Shown here in pieces: positions 54,160-62,647 of a stretch of 64,000 nt of DNA (within the stretch, counting starts at the first letter, position 1; every line of letters starts with the position of its first letter). The notes beneath the pieces were generated by a model. The model ran no database searches and was not told the DNA's origin. It saw only the letters and a program-made list of their open reading frames with translations. Origin of the DNA: Candidatus Tepidiaquacellales bacterium UBA6667 (lineage in GTDB: Bacteria > Bacteroidota > Ignavibacteria > Tepidaquicellales > Tepidaquicellaceae); the NCBI GenBank assembly GCA_002455255.1, contig DKKL01000034.1, positions 81,950 to 145,949 on the forward strand. The letters are read 5' to 3'. A program made the position numbers and the translations under genes.

Positions 54160-54597
54160 TTATTGCGGGATTGGTTTTCCCATCATTTCATAAATTTCTT
54201 CAATTTTTTCTTTATTTGTTTTTGCGTCCTGATTATTCGGGTCTAATTCTAAAACAACTCTGAAAAATGTAAGAGCAGGTTTATATTTATCTCTCGGAGG
54301 TAAATCTGCATCATACATATAATACATCCCGGCTGCAAGATTTTTATTTATTGCATCAAGTTTATTTGCATCAGATTTTTCATTTTTATATGTTGTATAT
54401 GCGTCATTTGCCTGTTTTCCAAGTTCTGTTGCCTGTTTATCATCACCTGTAACGGTTTTTGAATCTGTACTTTGCGGAATATTAGTTGTCTGATTATTTT
54501 GACCGGTCATATCAGCGGGAGATTTTGTCTGTTTTTCTTCCATTTTGGAGCATCCCGCAAAAACCAAAAAAGATAGAACTATTAATAAATTTTTCAT
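54160..54597 (-). CDS. Lipoprotein with a possible TPR-like helical region, inserted between ccmB and ccmC
   Basis: A 145-residue lipoprotein. The signal MKNLLIVLSFLVFAGC gives a lipobox with Cys16. A Gln/Thr/Ser-rich linker (20-50) follows, then a helical part with AINKNLAAGMYYMYDADLPP and ALTFFRVVLELDPNNQDAKT that resembles a single tetratricopeptide repeat. Standing inside the ccm operon, it may assist cytochrome maturation in the place of the TPR protein CcmI or NrfG, but it is much shorter and no binding motif is visible. Periplasmic face, membrane anchored. Confidence 0.78.
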   Translation of the reverse strand: MKNLLIVLSFLVFAGCSKMEEKQTKSPADMTGQNNQTTNIPQSTDSKTVTGDDKQATELGKQANDAYTTYKNEKSDANKLDAINKNLAAGMYYMYDADLPPRDKYKPALTFFRVVLELDPNNQDAKTNKEKIEEIYEMMGKPIPQ

Positions 54598-54635
54598 AAT
54601 TAAAATTATCTATTATTTTGAATTAAATAAATTCA

Positions 54636-55307
54636 TTAATCTTCCCAAATAAATTTGAAAAGCATTAAAGAAGCAGTAAGCACTACTACTATATAACATA
54701 ATATAATGATAACCTCTTCATAGAGAGAAAAAGTTTCAGCACCTTCAGCAGTTAGTTTTGTGGAATGAATAATGGAAACCAGAAGTGGAATTAATACAGG
54801 AAAAGCCAGAACGGGATAAAGTGTACCTTTATTATTTGCTTTTGAAATAATTGATGCTATAATAGTAAGAATTATAACAAGACCGGTAATACCAAGAATA
54901 AAAAAGAAAATAAATCCTGAAAGGTTTTTTATTTCATAATTCATTATAACAGCAAAGAGAAATAGCGTAATAAAACTGGTGATAAAACTTAAAATCAAAT
55001 TAAAAAGTAATTTACCTGTGAATACTGAATCAATAACAGTTGTAAGTTTCAAAGCAACAGAAGTATCCTTATCCTGCTCTTTAATAAAAGTTCTCGCAAG
55101 CGAACTGACAGAAGCAAAAAAAATCGTGACCCAAAGCAACCCGGTTAAGATTTCATTATCAACTTTTTCATCACCTGCTGCAAATCGGATTATAGAAACA
55201 CTAATCAAAACAAACATTAAAAGAGAATTAAGAACATATTTTGTTCTGAATTCAGATTTAAGTTCTTTTCTGAAAATTTCAAAAGTATTTTGGAAATATA
55301 ATTTCAC
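54636..55307 (-). CDS. ccmB: ABC transporter membrane subunit CcmB
   Basis: A 223-residue protein with six predicted membrane segments. The first cytoplasmic region FEIFRKELKSEFRTKYVLNS and the later LLFNLILSFIT and YPVLAFPVLIPLLVSI segments are characteristic of CcmB. With CcmA it forms the ABC module that uses ATP to release holo-CcmE from CcmC. It overlaps ccmA by 4 bases and is followed after 38 bases by the lipoprotein gene. Confidence 0.9.
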   Translation of the reverse strand: MKLYFQNTFEIFRKELKSEFRTKYVLNSLLMFVLISVSIIRFAAGDEKVDNEILTGLLWVTIFFASVSSLARTFIKEQDKDTSVALKLTTVIDSVFTGKLLFNLILSFITSFITLFLFAVIMNYEIKNLSGFIFFFILGITGLVIILTIIASIISKANNKGTLYPVLAFPVLIPLLVSIIHSTKLTAEGAETFSLYEEVIIILCYIVVVLTASLMLFKFIWED

Positions 55308-55939
55308 TTATAATCTTCTATATTGATGTTTAAATCACAAATTGATTTTTCATTTTCATCATTTGTAGCAATGATAATTAATTTATCATTTTTCAAAGAA
55401 TTTATAATTTCAAAAAAAACTGAAATACCTTTAGAATCCAGATTTGAAGTCGGCTCATCAAGAAGAAGAACCTTAGGATCATTCATAATGGCAAAAGCGA
55501 ATTTTAATCTCTGTTTCATTCCGGATGAATAATTTTTCACAATTTCATTTTTGGCATCTGATAATTCAAGTTTTTCAAAATATGAATTTATAATTTCTGT
55601 TTTATGTGGATTAGGTTTATTGATTCCGGTTTTAAGATTATAAAACAATAAAAGATTTTCAAAACCGGTTAACTCATCATATAATGATAAATATGGAGCA
55701 ATCAAACCTGTAAATTTATAAACATTCTCAGACATAAGTTTTTTATTATCAACTGAATATTCAACTTCGCCTGATGCAGGTTTTATTAAATTTACGAGAA
55801 TTTTAATAAGTGTTGATTTGCCTGAACCGTTACTTCCGGTTATTGCAAGGGATTGTGAAGAATTAAGTTCAAATGAAAGTCCTTTGAAAATTAATTTTGA
55901 ATTATATTCTTTGGAAAGATTTGAACATTTCAGGTTCAT
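55304..55939 (-). CDS. ccmA: ABC transporter ATPase CcmA
   Basis: A 211-residue nucleotide-binding subunit. Walker A is ITGSNGSGKST (33-43), the signature motif NYSSGMKQRLKFA, Walker B VLLLDEPTSNLD, and the switch His appears to be replaced in IIATNDEN. Adjacent ccmB, ccmC and ccmE genes make this the CcmA of cytochrome c maturation. It overlaps the thioesterase gene upstream and ccmB downstream by 4 bases each. Confidence 0.92.
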   Translation of the reverse strand: MNLKCSNLSKEYNSKLIFKGLSFELNSSQSLAITGSNGSGKSTLIKILVNLIKPASGEVEYSVDNKKLMSENVYKFTGLIAPYLSLYDELTGFENLLLFYNLKTGINKPNPHKTEIINSYFEKLELSDAKNEIVKNYSSGMKQRLKFAFAIMNDPKVLLLDEPTSNLDSKGISVFFEIINSLKNDKLIIIATNDENEKSICDLNINIEDYK

Positions 55940-56436
55940 TCTTTTGTTTTGGTCTGAATAATACCGTGATTAGATTGGATTCTCTGATCTCTTCTTTGCA
56001 ATGCCTGATCAAATCTTCTTTTTTCTTCTTCAGTTTCGGGAATTATTTCAGGAACTGGAATTGCCCTTTGAGTATATCTGTCAATTGCGACAAAAGTAAG
56101 ATAAGCACTGTTGGAATGGAAAACTTTTCCGGTTATATAATCTTCAATTTCAACCCTAACACCAACTTCCATTGATGTATTGAACGCTCTGTTCACAGAT
56201 GCTTTCAGCCGGACAACTTCGCCAAGTTTTACAGGTAAATGAAATATTAAATTATCAACTGCAAGAGTAACAGCAACTGAATTACAATGCTTCGAGGCAG
56301 CAAGGGCAGCAGCAATATCTATCCAGTGCATAAGGCGTCCTCCGGCAAGATTGCCAAGTATATTAGTATCGTTTGGCATAACAAGTTCAAGCATTTCAAC
56401 CTGAGATTTCTTAACCGTTTTCTTTTCTATTGCCAT
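55936..56436 (-). CDS. Acyl-CoA thioesterase, hotdog fold (YciA/ACOT type)
   Basis: A 166-residue single hotdog-domain protein with LVMPNDTNILGNLAGGRLMHWIDIAAA split by the conserved Asn and Gly residues, VTLAVDNLIFHLPVKLGEVV and NSAYLTFVAIDRYTQRAIPVP. These match acyl-CoA hydrolases of the YciA/BACH group, which cleave acyl-CoA to free acid and CoA in the cytoplasm. It starts 2 bases after the bamD gene and overlaps ccmA by 4. The Arg/Gln-rich C-terminus (QALQRRDQRIQSNHG) has no evident function. Confidence 0.9.
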   Translation of the reverse strand: MAIEKKTVKKSQVEMLELVMPNDTNILGNLAGGRLMHWIDIAAALAASKHCNSVAVTLAVDNLIFHLPVKLGEVVRLKASVNRAFNTSMEVGVRVEIEDYITGKVFHSNSAYLTFVAIDRYTQRAIPVPEIIPETEEEKRRFDQALQRRDQRIQSNHGIIQTKTKE

Positions 56437-56438
56437 TC

Positions 56439-57218
56439 TTATTTTAAATTACTTTTTGCCTGCGACCTTAAAGATTTTACTTGAGATAAAAACGGACTTG
56501 ATTTAAATCTCTGTTCAAATTTATCGGCTTCCTCTATTGCAAGGTCATATTTTTGTCTTTTTACTAATGAATTTATTTTACCGAACATAGCATCATCAGC
56601 ATAATCAGTATCAAAATAATCGTTCAATACATAATCATAATAAACAGTAGCAGCACGGTAATCATCCATATCCATATATAAATCAGCACTTGCAAGTAAT
56701 TTTCTGGCAAGTTTACTTCTTAATTCTTTAATTCTCGCATCCGCTTCAAATGCTAATGCATCATTTGGGTATAGTTCAAGAAAATTTCTGAATTCAGAAA
56801 TTGCCAAACGAGTATAAGTTTGATCAAGATAATATTCCGGTGATAATCTGTAATAACACAACGCAAGATTATATCTTGCCTGAGTAACCATAGAACTTGA
56901 AGGATAATTTTTCATATATAACTCAAACTCATAAGCAGCAAGGATAAATTCACCTCTTTTGAAATAGCTCATTGCAAGATAATACTGTGATTTATCAGCA
57001 ACACTTGTACCGGAAAATCTTAGTTTTACAATTGAGAAATCTTCAATTGCCTGAAGGAAGTCCCCTTTTTCATAACTGGCCATTGCTATTGCGTATGCTT
57101 TATCCGGATCATCAGTATTTACATTTCCTTTTTTTGAAGATGAGCATGAATATAAAGATATACTCAAGAGGAAAAGAATAAAAATATTTTTTAGATTCAT
57201 CAAATTTTTTATAGTCAT
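56439..57218 (-). CDS. bamD: BamD-like outer-membrane assembly lipoprotein
   Basis: A 259-residue lipoprotein. The lipobox ends SISLYSC, followed by tetratricopeptide repeats with the BamD-type units YAIAMASYEKGDFLQAIEDF, AYEFELYMKNYPSSS and FRNFLELYPNDALAFEADAR, and the SQYYLAMSYFKRGEF segment. BamD is the essential partner of BamA in inserting outer-membrane barrels. An alternative start six codons in (57200) gives a shorter signal peptide; no Shine-Dalgarno decides between them. It lies 28 bases after an exported hypothetical gene and 2 bases before the thioesterase gene. Confidence 0.88.
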   Translation of the reverse strand: MTIKNLMNLKNIFILFLLSISLYSCSSSKKGNVNTDDPDKAYAIAMASYEKGDFLQAIEDFSIVKLRFSGTSVADKSQYYLAMSYFKRGEFILAAYEFELYMKNYPSSSMVTQARYNLALCYYRLSPEYYLDQTYTRLAISEFRNFLELYPNDALAFEADARIKELRSKLARKLLASADLYMDMDDYRAATVYYDYVLNDYFDTDYADDAMFGKINSLVKRQKYDLAIEEADKFEQRFKSSPFLSQVKSLRSQAKSNLK

Positions 57219-57245
57219 TTAGTTGTCAGAGATTATCAGAAGTTA

Positions 57246-57887
57246 TCAGTTACTTCTAATTACGAAAAATAAAATTATAGTAGTTATAGAAGTTAAAATT
57301 AAACCGACAGGAAGAAGATATTTATTTAAGAAACTATCTTCCGGCAGTTTTCCGTTTAAGAAAGAATATTTGTACGAATTTATATTTCCGGAATTTTCAA
57401 TTTTCACAGTATCGGCAAAATTTATATTATACGAACCTGAAAAAACCGGAGAACTAATATTCAGGTTATAATAATCAAGAATAAAACCTGACTTAAAATT
57501 TCTAATAAAACTTTTATCTCCTGCAATGCCTGAGTTTACATATTCAGGATAATTCATTTTTATATTTTCAATTTTTAATACAAGTTTTCGGTTAGAATAA
57601 TCTTTGCCTTTTTTGTAGATAAAAATATTTTTTTCAAAGAACTCATTTAGAAAATTTTTAACTGAGTTATCTTCCGAAATAATTTCCAAATCAGTTATTA
57701 AAACAGAGTCACTTTTATAATACATTATAAAATCAGAAAGGTTGCTTTTGAGCTGTTCAAAAACAACCTCTTCATTTGATATTTGTCTTACATCCGAATT
57801 TACCGGTTTTGTATCGTAATTAATTGTTTGAGAATAAATATCTGAAATTGTAAATAAAATTAAAAATAAAATCAGTTTATATCTCAT
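57246..57887 (-). CDS. Exported hypothetical protein with C-terminal membrane helix
   Basis: A 213-residue protein that I do not recognise. MRYKLILFLILFTISDIYSQ is a probable signal peptide. The middle is mixed alpha/beta, and a hydrophobic helix near the end (LLPVGLILTSITTIILFFVI) is followed by RSN, suggesting a periplasmic domain held in the inner membrane. It lies 16 bases after gdhA and 28 bases before bamD, in the same operon. No catalytic motif is visible. Confidence 0.72.
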   Translation of the reverse strand: MRYKLILFLILFTISDIYSQTINYDTKPVNSDVRQISNEEVVFEQLKSNLSDFIMYYKSDSVLITDLEIISEDNSVKNFLNEFFEKNIFIYKKGKDYSNRKLVLKIENIKMNYPEYVNSGIAGDKSFIRNFKSGFILDYYNLNISSPVFSGSYNINFADTVKIENSGNINSYKYSFLNGKLPEDSFLNKYLLPVGLILTSITTIILFFVIRSN

Positions 57888-57902
57888 TTAATTAAATAAG
57901 GA

Positions 57903-59189
57903 TTAACCGTAAATGCCTCTAAGTTTCAATACTTTTGAAACTTTATCAATTGCATATATATATGCACCTAATCTTAATGTTGTCTGATATTGAATAGCAG
58001 TATTATAAACATTTTCAAAAGCTTCAGTCATCATTCTGTTTAATCTTTGATTCACATCATCTTCTTCCCAGAAATATCCCAATCTGTTCTGAACCCATTC
58101 AAAATAAGAAACGATAACACCGCCTGAGTTTGCAAGAATATCAGGAATAACCATTATACCTTTGCTTCTTAAAATTTCATCTGCCTCAGCCATTGTAGGA
58201 CCATTCGCACCTTCAACAATTATTTTCGCTTTTATTCTTTCTGCATTTTCTGCTGAAATCTGATCTTCTTTAGCTGCAGGAATTAATATATCACATTCTA
58301 ACTCAAGTAACTCCTCGTTAGAAACCTTTGTTCCGAAATCACCACCACCAAGATTTTTATTTTTCTTAACGTATTCTATCGCCATATCTATATCAATACC
58401 GTTTTTATCATAGTAACCACCGGAAACATCACTGATAGCAATAACTTTTGAGCCCTTTTCTCTCATAAGCTGAGCACTCACAGAACCAACATTACCAAAT
58501 CCCTGAATCACAGTTGTAGTTTTAGTAACGTCAATACCTTTTTTCTGTAAAGCAGCAAGAGTGGCAATCATAACGCCTCTTCCTGTTGCTTCTCTTCTTC
58601 CGCGTGAACCGCCAATGATAATAGGTTTACCTGTTACAACACCTGTAATAGTTTTTCTTCTGTGCATAGAATATGTATCCATAATCCACGCCATCACCTG
58701 TTCGTTAGTATTCATATCGGGAGCAGGAATATCAGTATCAGGTCCGAAAATTTCGAGCATATTAGAAGTGTATCTTCTTGTAATTTTTTCAAGCTCAGTC
58801 ATAGAAAGTTTTGACGGGTCACATTTGACACCACCTTTAGCACCGCCGAAAGGTAAATTAGCGATTGAACATTTCCATGTCATCCAAGAAGCGAGAGCTT
58901 TAACTTCGTCAAGGTCAACATCCGGAGCATATCTGATGCCACCTTTTGATGGACCGAGAATGTTATCATGAATAACCCTGTATCCTTCAAACACTTCAAG
59001 TTTTCCGTTATCCATTTGGACTGGAATAGAAACAATAACAGTTTTCACTGGATGTTTTAAATAATTATATAAACCTTCGTCAAGTTTATACATTTCAGCT
59101 GCTTTATCGAATCTAATCATCATAGAATCGAACGGATTAGCTTCACCTCTTCTGTAAGGAGCCGGTTCTTTATATGTATCTTCTGCCAT
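57903..59189 (-). CDS. gdhA: Glutamate dehydrogenase (Glu/Leu/Phe/Val dehydrogenase family)
   Basis: A 428-residue enzyme of the usual hexameric NAD(P)-GDH length. The substrate region has GPSKGGIRYAP (Lys82), LASWMTWKCSIANLPFGG (Lys106) and AKGGVKCDP (catalytic Lys118), with PAPDMNTNEQ nearby. The dinucleotide domain has VIQGFGNVGSVSAQ (228-241). It interconverts glutamate and 2-oxoglutarate plus ammonia. It is the first gene of the long minus-strand housekeeping operon. A strong hairpin sits 37 bases upstream of the ATG (see 59226-59269). Confidence 0.95.
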   Translation of the reverse strand: MAEDTYKEPAPYRRGEANPFDSMMIRFDKAAEMYKLDEGLYNYLKHPVKTVIVSIPVQMDNGKLEVFEGYRVIHDNILGPSKGGIRYAPDVDLDEVKALASWMTWKCSIANLPFGGAKGGVKCDPSKLSMTELEKITRRYTSNMLEIFGPDTDIPAPDMNTNEQVMAWIMDTYSMHRRKTITGVVTGKPIIIGGSRGRREATGRGVMIATLAALQKKGIDVTKTTTVIQGFGNVGSVSAQLMREKGSKVIAISDVSGGYYDKNGIDIDMAIEYVKKNKNLGGGDFGTKVSNEELLELECDILIPAAKEDQISAENAERIKAKIIVEGANGPTMAEADEILRSKGIMVIPDILANSGGVIVSYFEWVQNRLGYFWEEDDVNQRLNRMMTEAFENVYNTAIQYQTTLRLGAYIYAIDKVSKVLKLRGIYG

Positions 59190-59635
59190 ATATTATATAT
59201 GATTTTTTTTGTTTGGAATAAATAAAAAATGCTTCTTTACTGTGATTGCATTCAGTAGAGAAGCATTTTATATGAATATAATTTATTGTTTTAACTTATG
59301 ATTATCCAAACTCTTAAATTGAACTAACAATAAAATTAGTATAAAGTAAATATCTATTCAAGTTAAATAAAATTGAAAAAGGGATGGGATTGAACCGTCA
59401 TACGTAAGGTTGCAAAAGAGAAAAGTCGCACAAGATTTGTAAAAGAAAATTATCATATATGTTTCATTTGAATTGACTAATAGATAAGTGAAATAACAAT
59501 CTAACTCTCATTGAAATTATGTTTAAATAGATGTATTTTTGAATAATAATTTTAACAAACGATTACTCAATATTACATTAAAACTTTGGAATTTATATCC
59601 TTTATTTATTTAAATAAAAATCTTAATTATTAATC
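59190..59635. other. 446-base divergent intergenic region between gdhA and the DUF488 cassette
   Basis: No coding frame of convincing length or family is seen. The region contains the hairpin at 59226-59269 and a short stretch (59383-59399, minus strand) with a tRNA-like T-arm, GACGG-TTCAATC-CCATC with four of five stem pairs. I could not fold a tRNA around it. It must also hold the promoters of gdhA (minus) and the cassette (plus). The sequence is otherwise AT-rich and without clear boxes. Confidence 0.6.
59226..59269 (-). terminator. Strong hairpin with T-rich tail in the gdhA leader
   Basis: A 17-base inverted repeat (AAAATGCTTCTTTACTG and CAGTAGAGAAGCATTTT) with one G/T-type mismatch surrounds a 10-base loop. 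Read on the minus strand, the stem is followed by TTTTTTATTTATT, the layout of an intrinsic terminator, yet gdhA starts only 37 bases further on. No minus-strand gene lies upstream within this window. It may be an attenuator in the gdhA leader or a relic terminator of a lost upstream gene. Confidence 0.65.
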
Positions 59636-60520
59636 GTGTTTTACCGTAGAAAAATAATTCTCTCAATATTGCAATTATTTGAAGGGAAGTTAGATAAAAT
59701 ACGTTTACAAAAACTTCTATTTCTTTTTACCCAAAGACAGACTAAAAGTGTATACGATTTTATCCCTTATCGTTTTGGTTGTTTCTCATATTCTGCTAAT
59801 GCTGATATGACTGCAATGGTAACAAGAGGCTTTTTAACAGAAGATGAAAAGTCTTTTACCAAATTAGATCCAACCGATTACCTCAAACAACTTAATTGTG
59901 CAGACTTGAATTTATTGCAGGATGTAAAATCTCTTTTTGGTAAAATGAGTCCAAGTGCATTGATGAAGCATACTTATTTGAATTACCCTTTTTATGCAAT
60001 TAAAAGTGAGGTAGCAAAAAAAATTTTAACAAAAGAGGAATTAGAAAAAGTAAATGAGTCCAAACCAAGTTTAAGCAAGACCGTGCTTTTTACGATTGGC
60101 TATGAAAGCATTTCGTTAGAAGAATATTTGAATCGTTTGATTAAAAATGATGTTAAAGTTTTAGTTGATGTTAGAAATAATCCTTTAAGTATGAAATTTG
60201 GTTTCAGCAAAAATCAATTAATAAAATATTGTGGTAGCATAGGCATACAGTATATACATATCCCTGAAGTAGGCATATTATCAAAACAAAGACAAGAATT
60301 GAATACTCAAAGTGATTATGATATGCTATTTTCAATTTATCGTAAAAATAATCTTCCCAAATCAATTGATTCACAAATACAAATTTTAAATTTACTAAAA
60401 GTACATAAACGCGTTGCTTTAACTTGCTTTGAGGCAAATATATATCAATGTCATCGTAAACATTTAGCGGAAGCTATAGAAAATCACCCCGATTTTGAAT
60501 TTGAAGTAAAACATATTTAA
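59636..60520 (+). CDS. DUF488 protein with N-terminal Panacea/SocA-like helical domain
   Basis: A 294-residue protein starting at GTG 59636, since an in-frame stop lies at 59624-59626 and no nearer ATG exists. Residues 1 to about 140 include KIRLQKLLFLFTQRQ and YDFIPYRFGCFSYSANADM, which resemble the Panacea/DUF4065 fold (inference). Residues about 150-294 are DUF488: FTIGYESISLEEYL, VLVDVRNNPLSMKFGFSK, YIHIPEVG and ALTCFEANIYQCHRKHLAEA, the C-x2-E...C-H-R signature. DUF488 has no established reaction. The next gene begins 2 bases after the stop, so the two form a cassette between gdhA and a porin gene. Confidence 0.78.
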   Translation: MFYRRKIILSILQLFEGKLDKIRLQKLLFLFTQRQTKSVYDFIPYRFGCFSYSANADMTAMVTRGFLTEDEKSFTKLDPTDYLKQLNCADLNLLQDVKSLFGKMSPSALMKHTYLNYPFYAIKSEVAKKILTKEELEKVNESKPSLSKTVLFTIGYESISLEEYLNRLIKNDVKVLVDVRNNPLSMKFGFSKNQLIKYCGSIGIQYIHIPEVGILSKQRQELNTQSDYDMLFSIYRKNNLPKSIDSQIQILNLLKVHKRVALTCFEANIYQCHRKHLAEAIENHPDFEFEVKHI

Positions 60521-60522
60521 TA

Positions 60523-61284
60523 ATGCCATTGACTAAAGTTCTCATTACAGTAAAGACTTATCCAACACTTTCAGCAAAATATGATGAATTGGTTTGCACC
60601 GCAGGTTTTCTTGAAGATGGATCTTGGATACGCATTTACCCTGTCCCTTTCAGAAAAAAATCTTACAACGAACAATATAAAAAATACGATTGGATAGAAG
60701 TTGATTTAGTTAAAAACACGAGTGATTTCCGACCTGAGAGTTTTCGGCTTAAATCACTTGACACAGAAATAAAAGTAATCGGACATATTGACACCAAAAA
60801 TAATTGGGAAGAACGAAAGAAAATCTGTTTAAGGAAAATTTATAAAAACCTGACAGAATTAATTACTGAGGCAAAAGATAATAATATTTGTACTTCATTG
60901 GCTGTATTTAAACCGACAGAGGTTTTGGATTTCTATGCTGAGGAGGTAGAAAGAGAATGGGACCAAAACAAATTAAATAAATTGAACCAACTCAATTTAT
61001 TTGAGACGGTTAAACAAGGAAAATTTAAAGTAGTTCAGAAACTTCCATACAAATTCAAGTTTAAACTTTTAGATAATGAAGGCAAGGAAAGTAATATGAT
61101 GATTGAAGATTGGGAAACTGGTCAGCTATATTGGAAATGTCTGGCTCGACACAAAGGAGACGAGCAAAAAGCCATTGCAGATGTAAGAAAAAAGTATTTT
61201 GACGATTTTTCACAATCAAAAGACTTGCATTTCTTTTATGCACTACTCAAGCACATCATCACACCTCAAAAAATCCTTTTATAA
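60523..61284 (+). CDS. Uncharacterised partner of the DUF488 protein
   Basis: A 253-residue cytoplasmic protein that I cannot place in a family with a known function. The N-terminal part has the patterned block LITVKTYPTLSAKYDELVCT and then EDGSWIRIYPVPFRKK, which look like a beta-rich fold. The middle is charged and helical (EVEREWDQNKLNKLNQ), and the C-terminus has YWKCLARHKGDEQKAIADVR and DLHFFYALLKHI. It is separated by 2 bases from the DUF488 gene, so the products are probably coexpressed. No signal peptide or membrane segment. The pairing suggests one small two-component system; its activity is unknown. Confidence 0.72.
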   Translation: MPLTKVLITVKTYPTLSAKYDELVCTAGFLEDGSWIRIYPVPFRKKSYNEQYKKYDWIEVDLVKNTSDFRPESFRLKSLDTEIKVIGHIDTKNNWEERKKICLRKIYKNLTELITEAKDNNICTSLAVFKPTEVLDFYAEEVEREWDQNKLNKLNQLNLFETVKQGKFKVVQKLPYKFKFKLLDNEGKESNMMIEDWETGQLYWKCLARHKGDEQKAIADVRKKYFDDFSQSKDLHFFYALLKHIITPQKILL

Positions 61285-61423
61285 TAATTGGTTCGTTTAG
61301 TCCTAAAATTGATTTACAAGAACGATTATTTTGAATAGGAATATTAAATTTCTACTAAGTTCAAAAAAAAACTATTGACAATATTATTTGAATTTATGAT
61401 TTTTACATAAACTAAAATATTTT

Positions 61424-62530
61424 ATGAAAAAATATATCCTGCTATTAATTTTCATCTTAAGTTCAGTTTCTCAAGTCTCTGCTCAGATAATTAAAACAGA
61501 TAACCTTTCTCTTTATACTCATTTGGATATTTATTATCCGGAGTATATTAAACAGAAAAATGTGGCGTATCCGTTTAATTTTTATTCCAGAAGCAATGAA
61601 AGGATAAAACTGTATAATGCATCTCTGACTGCTCATTTCAGAGAAGATGATATCAGAAGTAATATTACTGTTCAATATGGCGATATTCAGTTTGGTTATG
61701 GACTAAATAGGGGTGCTGATTTTATAAGAGAAGCAAATTTTGGTTTATCACCTGACAATAATTTATGGATTGATGGAGGTTACTTTTTTGGAGAGATGTC
61801 AACAATTAAACCATTACCACAGGAAAATTTCTTTACATCTATACCGGCTATATCATATATAGAGCCACTTGTAAACGCCGGACTCAAGGCGAGTTATAAA
61901 TTTAATAAAAATGTTTTGGCGAAATTTGTAATTTTTACTGATTATAATAATAGAAGTGGTATGTTTAATAAATCTAAAAATTTTTTGTATGGGGTAGGAA
62001 TTGAACATCAAGTGAATTCTAAACTTGATTTCAGAATTAACACATTAATAGGTGCAGAAAATTATGAATATTTTAATGGTACAGTCTTTGAACATACTAA
62101 ATTTACAAGAATTTTTTCAAATGCCTTTATAAAATATAATCCCGGAAAGAAATCTAAAAATAATTTGGGATTTATGTTTATATATAGAAACAAAGGTGAG
62201 TTAACATTTCCTCTTATTAATTTAAATAAAGTTTCTTTTGGAGGATTTATAAGTTCACAGTATAAAATTTTAAGAAATCTGAGTTTATCAGGAAGAATAG
62301 AATATTTTAATGATGAATCAGGAATGTATTTAAATAGAGACGCTTTTGTTACCAATCAGGAAGAATTGTTATTATCAGGTTTTACAGCCGCAGCGGAGTA
62401 TAACATACGTGAAAAAATATATGCAAGAATGGAGTTTAATAAAAAATTTATAAATAAAAATTCCCGAGTTTATTTTGATGGAAAATCGAATTTAAGTACA
62501 TTTATTGCATCTATGGGAATAGAGTTTTAA
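61424..62530 (+). CDS. Outer-membrane porin-like beta-barrel protein
   Basis: A 368-residue exported protein. The signal peptide KKYILLLIFILSSVSQVSAQ is followed by a repeating beta-strand pattern (YNASLTAHFREDDIRSNI, LWIDGGYFFGEMS, FGGFISSQYKILRNLSLSG), ending with a terminal strand FIASMGIEF whose last residue is aromatic, as required for BAM recognition. The overall style, including YFFGEMSTIKP and YIEPLVNAGLKASYKF, matches the putative porin-2 (OmpL-like) family. It is separated by 139 bases from the DUF488 cassette and is probably a separate unit. Substrate unknown. Confidence 0.78.
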   Translation: MKKYILLLIFILSSVSQVSAQIIKTDNLSLYTHLDIYYPEYIKQKNVAYPFNFYSRSNERIKLYNASLTAHFREDDIRSNITVQYGDIQFGYGLNRGADFIREANFGLSPDNNLWIDGGYFFGEMSTIKPLPQENFFTSIPAISYIEPLVNAGLKASYKFNKNVLAKFVIFTDYNNRSGMFNKSKNFLYGVGIEHQVNSKLDFRINTLIGAENYEYFNGTVFEHTKFTRIFSNAFIKYNPGKKSKNNLGFMFIYRNKGELTFPLINLNKVSFGGFISSQYKILRNLSLSGRIEYFNDESGMYLNRDAFVTNQEELLLSGFTAAAEYNIREKIYARMEFNKKFINKNSRVYFDGKSNLSTFIASMGIEF

Positions 62531-62647
62531 TGTGAATAATTTGAGATTTATGGATTTTGTTAAGATGGGAAAGCTTATCATATGTATAAATCTGTTCCCC
62601 TCTTACTAAAAAGTCTTACATCTCCCGCTGGTGTTTCATTCCTCTCA

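Noticed and set aside
59383..59470. Possible tRNA gene on the minus strand
   Set aside because: A T-arm-like segment (GACGG, TTCAATC, CCATC) is present, but one stem pair fails and no matching acceptor, D-arm or anticodon arm could be folded from the adjacent sequence.
61375..61400. Sigma70-like promoter before the porin gene (TTGACA and TATGAT)
   Set aside because: The two boxes are separated by only 14 bases, too short for a standard promoter, and AT-rich background makes such matches common.
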